DNA from: Sphingobacteriales bacterium
GTDB taxonomy: Bacteria; Bacteroidota; Bacteroidia; Chitinophagales; UBA2359
Length of the DNA stretch: 64,000 bases
Direction: 5' to 3'
NCBI GenBank assembly: GCA_016711295.1
Contig: JADJTE010000007.1
Span: 281,975-345,974 of the forward strand
The translations under genes and the position numbers were made by a program. Each line of letters starts with the position of its first letter. Within the stretch, counting starts at the first letter, position 1. Shown here piece after piece: positions 35,514-42,705 of this stretch. The notes under the pieces were generated by a model. It did not search any database, had not been told where the DNA came from, and worked only from the letters and a program-made list of their open reading frames with translations.

Positions 35514-35730
35514 GCTCGGTTCTGCCAGGATCTGTTAAGATAGGTAAGATACTCCCTGGTGCAGTATTTGTAGCACTAAAATTATTACCTCCGTCAGTAC
35601 TGCGGTATAATATGCCAAGTTGAGAAGAGCAGATGATATCGCCGTTGGGCAATTGAAGGATGTCGGTTATAGCATTACAGAGACCAGCATACATCGGCGT
35701 TAATTTCACTTCCCAAGTGCTATTAGCCAC
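35455..35730 (-). CDS. BNR exoprotein segment: propeller blades
   Basis: Contains ITDILQLPNGDIICSSQLG and ILYRSTDGGNNF. The same frame extends up to about 35790 (TSNGVCEAGIYKWN). Confidence 0.6.
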   Translation of the reverse strand: MANSTWEVKLTPMYAGLCNAITDILQLPNGDIICSSQLGILYRSTDGGNNFSATNTAPGSILPILTDPGRTELAQSHLNGNTFLCGICLSQ

Positions 35731-35771
35731 ATTCCATTTATATATACCCGCTTCACAAACGCCATTACTCG

Positions 35772-36692
35772 TTATTTCGCTGTCGGTGGTGCTATCAATA
35801 GGTCGCCGCTCGCAGTTAGCAGCAGTTTGTTTATTTTCATGCCGTGATATTGTTCTACGTCATTACTCAGTCCAGACCACTTCACGACAGGGGCTAAGGT
35901 ATTCCAAGTAATTCCGCCGTCTATTGATTTCAGCACTCCTATTGAGTAGGTAGTAACACCTATGGCACTTTTACCGCCTCGGCTTTTGTCGCCCGTTGCC
36001 AAATACATTGTATTGGCATTGGCGGGGTCAAAAACCAAGTCGGACGTACCCAATACCGCAATTTTATCATTGAGTACTTGCCAAGTGCTGCCGCTATCGG
36101 TGCTTTTCCACAAGCCCCCATTTGACGCACCGATATAAATAGTACCAGTGATACTGGGGTGTTTTTTGATAAAATTGACCCTACCTATTCCTGGAACAGC
36201 ACTTGGGTGTGCAGATAAGCTATTTGAGGCGTTAGTTTCTTGGGCGAGGGGGTCTGTCTGACGCGCAAAAGGTCCTATATTGCGCCATTGAGCCGACACG
36301 TCGCAGGGGCCAGGTTGTTTTTCAGCAGCCTGTTGTTGCGCCTTTTCGAGGCGTTTTATTTCGTCAAAAATAATTGGTCCGGCATTTACAAAGTTGCCAC
36401 TCGGATAAAGGCGTGGTTCTAATTGGTCGAACCACTCTTGAATGGTCTTCACACTCGTGTCGTATCCTCGTCCGAATAATTCGCGGTTGCGGTTTCCGCC
36501 ATTTAGTCGAATAGAAAAGGTGTCCTCTTTGTCTATCCATTCAGTATAGTATCTCGGTTCTATCCTCATTAAAAGAGAGTCTCGTACTTGATAGATAGTC
36601 AAGGGTTGCTTGGGGTCGGCGGGTAGTTGTTGCGACCACACAGGAAGCGGTAGGCATAAGCCGATTGCCAAGCAGCATAGTAGCCTAAACAT
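35772..36692 (-). CDS. BNR exoprotein segment: signal peptide and first propeller blades
   Basis: ATG 36692, signal peptide to about residue 20, then a region ending in PCDVSAQWRNIGPF. The first blades follow: IYIGASNGGLWKSTDSG, STWQVL, SDLVFDPANANTMYLATGD, IGVLKSIDGGITW. A -7 motif lies at 36761-36768. A one-base shift follows near 35790. Confidence 0.75.
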   Translation of the reverse strand: MFRLLCCLAIGLCLPLPVWSQQLPADPKQPLTIYQVRDSLLMRIEPRYYTEWIDKEDTFSIRLNGGNRNRELFGRGYDTSVKTIQEWFDQLEPRLYPSGNFVNAGPIIFDEIKRLEKAQQQAAEKQPGPCDVSAQWRNIGPFARQTDPLAQETNASNSLSAHPSAVPGIGRVNFIKKHPSITGTIYIGASNGGLWKSTDSGSTWQVLNDKIAVLGTSDLVFDPANANTMYLATGDKSRGGKSAIGVTTYSIGVLKSIDGGITWNTLAPVVKWSGLSNDVEQYHGMKINKLLLTASGDLLIAPPTAK

Positions 36693-36760
36693 TAGTGCGC
36701 GCGGGGGGGGGCGTGAACATAGGAAAAATTAAGATTGGTAAAATACATGATTAACATCGG

Positions 36761-36768
36761 CAAAGATA
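36761..36768 (-). promoter_or_regulatory. -7 element (TAtcTTTG) of the BNR exoprotein gene
   Basis: The minus strand reads TATCTTTG about 70 bases before ATG 36692. The heptamer array begins directly upstream, so the -33 region is replaced by repeat sequence. Confidence 0.45.
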
Positions 36769-36912
36769 CCCTATTTAGTTTTTAGTGATTAGTGGTTAGT
36801 GGTTAGTGGTTAGTGATTAGTGGTTAGTGATTAGTGGTTAGTGGTTAGTGGTTAGTGATTAGTTTTTAGTGGTTAGTGGGTAGTGGTTAGTGATTAGTTT
36901 TTAGTGGTTAGT
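36769..36912 (+). repeat. TTAGTGR heptamer array
   Basis: About 20 units of seven bases, mostly TTAGTGG and TTAGTGA, with a few TTTTTAG variants. It joins directly to repeat B in reverse orientation (36912-37013), as at 23730-23857. Confidence 0.75.
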
Positions 36913-37013
36913 GGTCTGTGTTATAAATTTCAGTAACAAATTTTGCTAAATGCTGCTTTGTAGCAAGGGCGCGAGCCAGATGTGCAGGTTATTTTTTTTT
37001 ACTCCAAATTAAA
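36912..37013 (-). repeat. Dispersed intergenic repeat B, copy 4 (reverse)
   Basis: The minus strand gives GAGTAAAAAAAATAACCTG, CTCGCGCCCTTGCTACAAAG, CAGCATTTAGCAAAA and ACACAGACC, matching the copies at 4825 and 23730. The remaining bases to 37192 hold nothing recognisable. Confidence 0.6.
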
Positions 37014-37192
37014 AAATCAAACCATTAGTGCTAATTTGGTGCATTATGGAGAGAAATATTTTGCCTGCTCGCTACGCGCTATCTCGTGCAAGTATTGTGG
37101 TAGGGGACGGTGCCCCTGCGCAATATTAATAACTCACGTTAGGCAGAAGTATCATTTTAGAGAGCAGTGCGTAACATGGGCGCGTAGGTAAA

Positions 37193-39058
37193 TTACCTAA
37201 GAATTGCCGTATTGCCTTTGCGGATAACTTCTTGCCCGTTGGCATCTGTACCATTAAAATAATAGACATATACGCCTACTGCTTGGGGTGTATCGTTCCA
37301 TTTGCCGTCCCAACCTGCGCTGGATTGGTCGCCTTCATATACTTTTTGCCCCCAACGGTTATAAATAACCATCGTATAAGTGGGAACATTGTGTACTGTC
37401 GGATATAGCAGGTCGTTCACGCCGTCGTCGTTGGGTGTAAAACCCGAAGGCACTAAGACCGACAAGGCGGCTAATACCTCTACGCGCACACTATCGCGAG
37501 CAGTGCAGCCGTTGGCATCGGTGGCAGTAACGGCATAGGTGGTGCTAGCAGTAGGTGAAGCAACGACGGGGTTGCAGGTAGTACAATCTAACCCTTGAGT
37601 GGGCGACCATACGTAGCTGCTGGGCGAGCCGCTTTGTGTAGAGGCAGTAAGGGTAGCCGAACCGCCTTGTAGGAGGCTCACATTGCCGCCTGCATCGATG
37701 CTCAAAACATCGGGTTCGGCAATGGTCAAGGTGCCTGTGGCTTGGCAGCCGTTGGCATCAGTAGCCGTATAGTTATATGTGCCGCTGCTCAATTGCTCGA
37801 ATAGGGCACTGCTTTGCGCCGCACCGCCGTTTGTTGTATAGGTATATGGCGTTGCGCTACTCGAAAAACTGATTTCAAAACTCGCGTCGCTACCGCCTGC
37901 GCACAATACCTCGCTCAATAGGGCGGCAGTAGCCGTAGGTGCGGAGTTGGCACTAATGCTAAATGTTCCGTTGGCAGTACAACCATTAGCGGCTTGTACG
38001 GCATAGCTATAAGTGCCCGATGTGAGAGAGGCAAATACCGAATCGCTTTGCCAAGCACCGCCGTTGATGCTGTACTGATAAGGTGCTATGCCATTATTGC
38101 CAATTAAAGTAGCTGCACCATTGGCTGCCCCTAAGCAGGATTCGGGCGTAGTGGTGGCATTGCTGTTTATGGGCGCACTACTGCCTATGATAGCTTCGTA
38201 GGTCACGTAGCAATCTAGGGCGGGATTATCGGCTACTTCTATCGTATAAGTACCTTCGGCTAAGTCCGTAAATACGTTATTGCTGCTCAATGCGCCGCCG
38301 TTGATGCCGTAGGTAAAAGGCGGCAGACCCGTTGCCGAAACGCTGATGCTACCGTCAGAAGCACCTGGACAACTCGTGTCGGTAGTGGTGATGGTGACAG
38401 ACAGCGAATTGAGCGACACGACCTCTACGCCCAAGGTGTTAGAGCAACCGCCCGCGTCTGTGACGGCTATGGTATAAGTACCGCCCTGCAAACCCGAAAA
38501 ATTGGGTGTTGTTTGGGTAATAGTTTCGCTTGTCGCGTCTAAGGTCATGCTATACGTATAAGGTGCTACGCCGTTATATACCGCTAAGTGGCATACGCCA
38601 TTGCCCGACGCGCAAGTGCTGGGCTGCAAGTAATTGACTACGATATACGGAATATCGGCATTTTCTAACTCGAATGAGGCTACCTGCGTGCAGTCGTTAT
38701 TATCCGTAACGGTTACGGTATAAAAGCCCACTCCTACGCCGCTTAGGACAGATGTGCCTATAGTGGTTTCGGTAAATCCGTTGCTCCATACAAATATCAT
38801 AGGCGGCTCGCTGTCTGATATTGCTGTAATGGAACCGCTTTGCGGGTCGGCACACGAGGGCGGCACACCACTCATTAGCGGTATAGGGCAGCACGTGAGC
38901 AGCGATTTCATGACATAAGTAGGGTCGTTGAGGCAGGGCGAGCCACTGGCATTCCAACTACCCGCTTCCGAGTCGGAATAATTCTCGAAAGAGATACTTA
39001 GGTCGTCGGCATTATTGCCGGGCGGGCAGGATTTGCTCGTAATATCCATACAGAACAC
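37193..39058 (-). CDS. SprB-repeat exoprotein with T9SS type B sorting domain, C-terminal segment
   Basis: This is the second part of the gene starting at 39957. It begins with the end of the module shared with the subtilase (ISFENYSDSEAGSWN, LLTCCPIPLMSG). Five to six SprB repeats follow, each ending like 'GTYTIAVTDAGGCSNT' or 'GTYNYTATDANGCQAT'. After an Ig-like domain (SLLQGGSATLTAS, SSYVWSPTQGLDC) comes the type B domain: PSGFTPNDDGVNDLLYP, IYNRWGQKVYEGD, AGWDGKWND, GVYVYYFNG, KGNTAILR. SprB-type repeats are best known from the mobile surface adhesin of gliding flavobacteria. A surface-adhesion role is inferred. Confidence 0.85.
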   Translation of the reverse strand: MFCMDITSKSCPPGNNADDLSISFENYSDSEAGSWNASGSPCLNDPTYVMKSLLTCCPIPLMSGVPPSCADPQSGSITAISDSEPPMIFVWSNGFTETTIGTSVLSGVGVGFYTVTVTDNNDCTQVASFELENADIPYIVVNYLQPSTCASGNGVCHLAVYNGVAPYTYSMTLDATSETITQTTPNFSGLQGGTYTIAVTDAGGCSNTLGVEVVSLNSLSVTITTTDTSCPGASDGSISVSATGLPPFTYGINGGALSSNNVFTDLAEGTYTIEVADNPALDCYVTYEAIIGSSAPINSNATTTPESCLGAANGAATLIGNNGIAPYQYSINGGAWQSDSVFASLTSGTYSYAVQAANGCTANGTFSISANSAPTATAALLSEVLCAGGSDASFEISFSSSATPYTYTTNGGAAQSSALFEQLSSGTYNYTATDANGCQATGTLTIAEPDVLSIDAGGNVSLLQGGSATLTASTQSGSPSSYVWSPTQGLDCTTCNPVVASPTASTTYAVTATDANGCTARDSVRVEVLAALSVLVPSGFTPNDDGVNDLLYPTVHNVPTYTMVIYNRWGQKVYEGDQSSAGWDGKWNDTPQAVGVYVYYFNGTDANGQEVIRKGNTAILR

Positions 39059-39174
39059 CCAGTCGCAAGCGTCACCATTGCTATTGTCGCCGAAGTCGTT
39101 GCCGGGATTGCCGTCGTTATTGCGGTCGAAAAAGAAGCCAGCTCGGTGACCTGGGCTATTATTGCCGGTGCCCG

Positions 39175-39957
39175 TTACGCTGTCATACCAGTTCCGGTGC
39201 CGCCCGAACCGTCACAAGCAGGAGGTGGGTATACTTGTAAGGTGGTCAAATCCCAACCATTGCCAAAAATAGGCACTAAACCGTCGAACCAGTCGGCAGC
39301 ATTTTGGAAATAACCGCCTATCGTAAGGCATACATTGACCGTTTGACCCGCCAAGTAAGTGCCCAAATAGGGTAGGGGGTCTAAGGTAATGCTTTGGTCG
39401 ATGATACAAATATCGGTTTGTACTTGGTAGCTCGTGAGGCAGATATTATAATTGCCTACGTCGCTTTCCGAGCCGCCGCTGATTTGCAAGTAATAGGATT
39501 GCCCTGTTGTGACGGGGGCAAAAGTGGTGCTGATAAAGCCCGCTCCTGGCACAACGGCGCATTTTCGCCCGATGAGCGCGTCGCACGAACCTTCGTATAG
39601 CGCAATCATCAGCGTATCTAATTCGCTCGTAATGAGTATATCGAGCAAATTGCCCGCTGCTGTAAATTGAAACCATACATCGGCGGCAGGTACGGGTACG
39701 TCGCCTGCTCCGAAGCAATAACCTTGATTGATATAGGGCAGCTCGGCATTAGCTCCGATATTATTAGACGCATAACACTCTTGGGTGCCGTTGGCCATGG
39801 TGCCAAAATCATAGGCATCAGAGCAGGCATCGTTGTCTACGATTTGTGCCCATACCGAAGGGCTGATGAGGGCGCAAATAGCCCAGAGCAAGCAGTAGCG
39901 AATAAATAATTGTAAGGTTGGCATGGCGGTTTTTGGGGTATAGGTAGAAATGTGCAA
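39175..39957 (-). CDS. SprB-repeat exoprotein, signal peptide and shared N-terminal module
   Basis: The signal peptide is best read from the ATG at 39924 (MPTLQLFIRYCLLWAICALI, to SVWAQ). The shared module follows: ACSDAYDFG, NAELPYINQGYCFG, LYEGSCDALIGRKC, STTFAPVTTGQSYYLQISGG, LPYLGTYLAGQTVNVCL, ADWFDGLVPIFGNGWDLTTL. A one-base shift near 39175 leads to WYDSVTGTGNNSPGHRAGFF and the next segment. The gene spans 37193 to 39924 or 39957, about 910 residues. Confidence 0.8.
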   Translation of the reverse strand: MHISTYTPKTAMPTLQLFIRYCLLWAICALISPSVWAQIVDNDACSDAYDFGTMANGTQECYASNNIGANAELPYINQGYCFGAGDVPVPAADVWFQFTAAGNLLDILITSELDTLMIALYEGSCDALIGRKCAVVPGAGFISTTFAPVTTGQSYYLQISGGSESDVGNYNICLTSYQVQTDICIIDQSITLDPLPYLGTYLAGQTVNVCLTIGGYFQNAADWFDGLVPIFGNGWDLTTLQVYPPPACDGSGGTGTGMTA

Positions 39958-39993
39958 TAGATACGCGGTGGATTGGAATAGTCAAAATAACCG

Positions 39994-40027
39994 CAAAATT
40001 ACAAAAAAACGCTAAGACAAGTGCAAA
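39994..40027 (-). promoter_or_regulatory. Promoter of the SprB-repeat exoprotein gene
   Basis: The minus strand has TAATTTTG (39994-40001) with TTTG (40024-40027) 22 bases upstream, close to the Bacteroidota pattern. It is divergent from the accD promoter. Confidence 0.4.
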
Positions 40028-40070
40028 ATTAGTGCAAACATACCCGATATGCTTAATTTTTGCCCCTATA

Positions 40071-40102
40071 TTTGCCCGCTATACTCTTTTACGCTACTTT
40101 TG
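40071..40102 (+). promoter_or_regulatory. Promoter of accD
   Basis: TTTG (40071-40074) and TACTTTTG (40095-40102) are 20 bases apart, an ideal spacing, and lie 48 bases before the ATG at 40150. Confidence 0.6.
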
Positions 40103-40149
40103 CCCATTAATTGGGCAGTATTTAATTTGTAAAAACAATATTTTTTTAT

Positions 40150-40995
40150 ATGAATTGGTTTAAACGTATCACCAAAGGCATACTCACTGCTCCCAACGAG
40201 CGCAAAGACGTACCCGCAGGGCTTTGGCATAGCTGCGAGCAATGCCGCACAATTACCTTTGCTAAGGAACACCGCAACAACCTATCGGTGTGTATGCACT
40301 GCGGGCACTACGACCGCATGAGTGCCCCTGCCTATTTCGAAGCATTATTTGATAAAGATACTTACAAGAGTTTGTTTGAGAATATCAAACCAATTGACCG
40401 TTTGCAATTTAACGACACCAAATCGTACAAAAAACGCCTCTTGCAGACCCAATCCCAAACTGGCTTGGACGATGCGATGCTCGTAGCGCACGGCACTATC
40501 AATGGCAAACCCCTCGTCATTGCAGCGATGGATTTTAGGTTTATCGGTGGTTCGATGGGCTCGGTAGTGGGCGAAAAAATAGCCCGTGCTATCGATTTTT
40601 GTCTCGCACAAAGCCAACCTTTGCTGATTATTTCGCAATCGGGCGGGGCGCGTATGATGGAATCGGCGTTTTCGCTCGCGCAAATGGCAAAAACCGCCGC
40701 TAAATTGGCACAACTCGCCGATGCCAAAATACCTTATATCTCGCTGATGACCAACCCCACCACAGGCGGCGTAACTGCCTCCTTTGCTATGCTCGGCGAT
40801 ATAAACCTCGCCGAACCCAAAGCACTCATCGGTTTTGCAGGACCGCGTGTTATCAAAGAAACCATTAAAAAAGACCTACCCGAAGGCTTTCAAACCTCCG
40901 AATTTTTGATGCAACACGGATTTTTAGACCTCATCGTGCCACGCCACGAACTTAAAACCACTGTGGCGCAATTGCTGGGCTATTTTGCTAATTAA
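40150..40995 (+). CDS. accD: Acetyl-CoA carboxylase carboxyltransferase subunit beta
   Basis: 281 residues, normal length. The N-terminal zinc ribbon uses C29, C32, C48 and C51 (SCEQC and CMHC). The carboxyltransferase core shows AAMDFRFIGGSMGSVVGEK, ISQSGGARMMES, LMTNPTTGGVTASFAMLGD and ALIGFAGPRVIKET, which bind the CoA and carboxybiotin. It acts with AccA to make malonyl-CoA in the cytoplasm for fatty acid synthesis. accA is not next to it here. The gene appears to be transcribed alone. Confidence 0.97.
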   Translation: MNWFKRITKGILTAPNERKDVPAGLWHSCEQCRTITFAKEHRNNLSVCMHCGHYDRMSAPAYFEALFDKDTYKSLFENIKPIDRLQFNDTKSYKKRLLQTQSQTGLDDAMLVAHGTINGKPLVIAAMDFRFIGGSMGSVVGEKIARAIDFCLAQSQPLLIISQSGGARMMESAFSLAQMAKTAAKLAQLADAKIPYISLMTNPTTGGVTASFAMLGDINLAEPKALIGFAGPRVIKETIKKDLPEGFQTSEFLMQHGFLDLIVPRHELKTTVAQLLGYFAN

Positions 40996-41019
40996 TGCCC
41001 TGCTGATTTAATTTTTAGG

Positions 41020-41290
41020 TGCATGAAACTCGTTTAAGGTAAGTATATAAAATTAGAAAGTCAGACCGCATTTATCCTTGTCGGGGCAAGAATGGCTATT
41101 TCTAATCGAATATGCAGCGATAGCACACCTTATCAGATAGACATAGCCCAAAACCCTATGCCCTAAAATAGCTACGTTTTGAGTATTAATTTTGCCTATC
41201 ATGTATTTATTTTCAAGCGTTAGAATTTAGGAAATAGCGTCGGATAATTGAGATATTAGTCCAAGAACTCCCCCTAACCCCCTCAAAGAG
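41020..41290 (-). repeat. Inverted, diverged copy of the 326-bp intergenic unit with a MITE-like core
   Basis: Read on the minus strand it gives the CTTTGAGGGGGTTAGGGGGA tract (41263-41288), the MITE-like core (41099-41175: GTAGCTATTTTAGGGCATAG and TCGCTGCATATTCGATTAG), then CTTACCTTAAACGAGTTTCA (41028-41047). The same elements form the tandem unit at 48119-48771. ISAs1 copy 2 is inserted at its end. Confidence 0.6.
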
Positions 41291-42482
41291 CAGGGCTAAT
41301 CAGTTCTATGATTATTTACTAAAAAGTAATAAAGAAGCAGTATCTTTGCATCAAAAAGAGATGGAAATACGTAGTTTGTATGATTATTTTTCAGACATTA
41401 AGATCATCGCAGGGCTCAGGTCGTCGCTTTGCGATGGCACACCTTGCTTCTGACCCTATCTTGCCTTAATCATAGCGTAGGATATCAAGTGTCCCGCTTT
41501 TTTAAGAATAATCGTGCGGCACTGGTAGCCGCCTTATCCCTAAAGCACGGCGTTCCGAGCTATGCGGGTATGTATAATTTTGTAAATAGTTTGGCATTTC
41601 GCTGTGGTCGAAGCTATCAATAAATGGTTGTTTCAGTTCAGAGACTGGGCGACTCTTCTTGGTATTCGGTAGATGGCAAGTCCTTATCGGGCACGATAAC
41701 CGATGCTCAGGGAGCAGCGCAAAATTTGGTATCAGTTGTTCGTTTAGTTCAGCATAATAGTCAAGCAGTTGTTCAGTTTGCCTATTACTTAACAGGCAAA
41801 AAGGGCGAAAGTGAAACAGTTAAACTGTTGCTTAGGAGTGACGAGGTGGATATAGCCGAAAAGACCATTACTGCTGATGCTTTACACTGTAATCAGGCTT
41901 TTTTGCAACTAATTTTGCAAAAGACGCTGGTTAGTGGTACAGTTAAGGATAATTGTGCTGCACTAAAAAAAATAGTAGCCACACAGGAGAAAGAACTGCC
42001 CATAGATACTTACACAGAGGAAGAGAAAAATCGCATGGGCGAACAGAAACACGCAAATAGCAGTCTTTAAAGCAAGCACAGAATTACCTAAAAATGGCAA
42101 GCATTAGTAAAGTATTTTATCGTTATTCCGATCTGGCACACGAAATAATAAACCTAGAGCACACATTATTACGTTTCTAATAACTATCAAAGTGCCCAGT
42201 TATGGCAAAGGTATTCGCGGACTGGGAATTGAATCCTATCATTGGATAAAAGATGTGGTTTGCAGAGAAGATGACGCCTAACACAAACAACAAAAGCAAC
42301 CATATCAATACTATACGATGCTGCAATGAACATTTTTAAACTAAATGGCATACTTCTATGAAGGCTGCCTTTGAAGAGCATACCAATAAAGTCGATAAAA
42401 TGATACAACTAAACGGCTTGATAAAAAATAAGGTAAGAGACAAAAAAACTAAAACACAAAAAAACACCAAAATTAGACTGCT
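41291..42482 (+). mobile_element. ISAs1-family insertion sequence, copy 2 (damaged)
   Basis: The left end CAGGGCTAATCAGTTCTATG is intact. The right inverted repeat is lost (only AATTAGACTG remains of AATTAGAACTGATTAGCCCTG-type text). The body matches copy 1 closely but has many 1-4 base deletions. Flanking duplication cannot be shown because the right side runs into CCCCTC repeats. The exact right boundary is uncertain. Confidence 0.8.
41361..42430 (+). pseudogene. ISAs1-family transposase, copy 2, broken in many places
   Basis: Recognisable pieces are LTLSCLNHSVGYQ (near 41445), LVAALSLKHGVPSYAGMYNF, and a longer open stretch at about 41650-42060 (WYSVDGKSLSGTITDAQ to ELPIDTYTEEEKNRMGEQK). 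Here the regions broken in copy 1 (T-run near 41897, A-run near 41955) are in frame. Small deletions elsewhere destroy the reading frame, and the 3' part after 42070 is badly broken. Confidence 0.8.
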
Positions 42483-42490
42483 CAAGGTTT

Positions 42491-42602
42491 GCCCCTCAGG
42501 GGAATTAGTGCCCCTCAAAGAGGGGAATTTAGTGCCTGCCTCAAAGAGGGATTTAGTGCCCCTCAAGAGGGAATTTAGTGCCCCTCAAAGAGGGGAAAAT
42601 TT
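42491..42602 (+). repeat. Tandem CCCCTC-palindrome repeats
   Basis: Five units of 19-24 bases with the consensus GCCCCTCAAAGAGGGGAATTTAGT. Each can form a CCCCTC/GAGGGG hairpin. A related CTTTGAGGGGGTTAGGGGGA block occurs at 48400-48421, 48726-48747 and in reverse at 41263-41288. Confidence 0.7.
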
Positions 42603-42684
42603 ATATGGATATAATTTGCTGATTATCAATAATTTACGATAAATTATAAAAAATACTTAATGTATTTTGTTTCTAAATAGCTAC
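42603..42684 (-). repeat. Reverse diverged fragment of the 326-bp unit
   Basis: An AT-rich stretch, GCTGATTATCAATAATTTAC and AAAAAATACTTAATGTATTT, is the complement of part of the unit at 48119-48771. It ends with CTAAATAGCTAC, the MITE-like terminal repeat, just before the restriction gene. Confidence 0.5.
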
Positions 42685-42705
42685 AAAAAAAATCAAGCCA
42701 TTGAC

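Larger units (their letters stand above)
31501..36692 (-). pseudogene. BNR-repeat T9SS exoprotein, split by an ISAs1 element and frameshifted
   Basis: One ancestral gene of about 3.9 kb after removal of the insertion. It has a signal peptide (residues 1-20, LLCCLAIGLCLPLPVWSQ), an N-terminal region, then sortilin/BNR-type beta-propeller repeats marked by 'GGLWKSTDSGSTW', 'GVLKSIDGGITW', 'GILYRSTDGGNNF', 'GLFKTTDGGASF', 'GIAKTSDNGETW', 'AVYRSDDAGTTW' and 'KVYESADGGATW'. A PKD domain, SprB-like repeats and a type A-like sorting domain follow. The ISAs1 element (32685-33930) sits after GITP; exact excision restores one frame (DGITPTINPNFEVEANW). At least six further frame shifts lie near 31840, 34215, 34780, 35255, 35515 and 35790. 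Secretion and surface location are inferred; BNR propellers in this context have no fixed activity. Confidence 0.8.

Noticed and set aside
36769..36912. Heptamer array as a CRISPR or origin iteron array
   Set aside because: The seven-base units have no spacers, and no replication gene is nearby. It looks like a simple-sequence array linked to repeat B.
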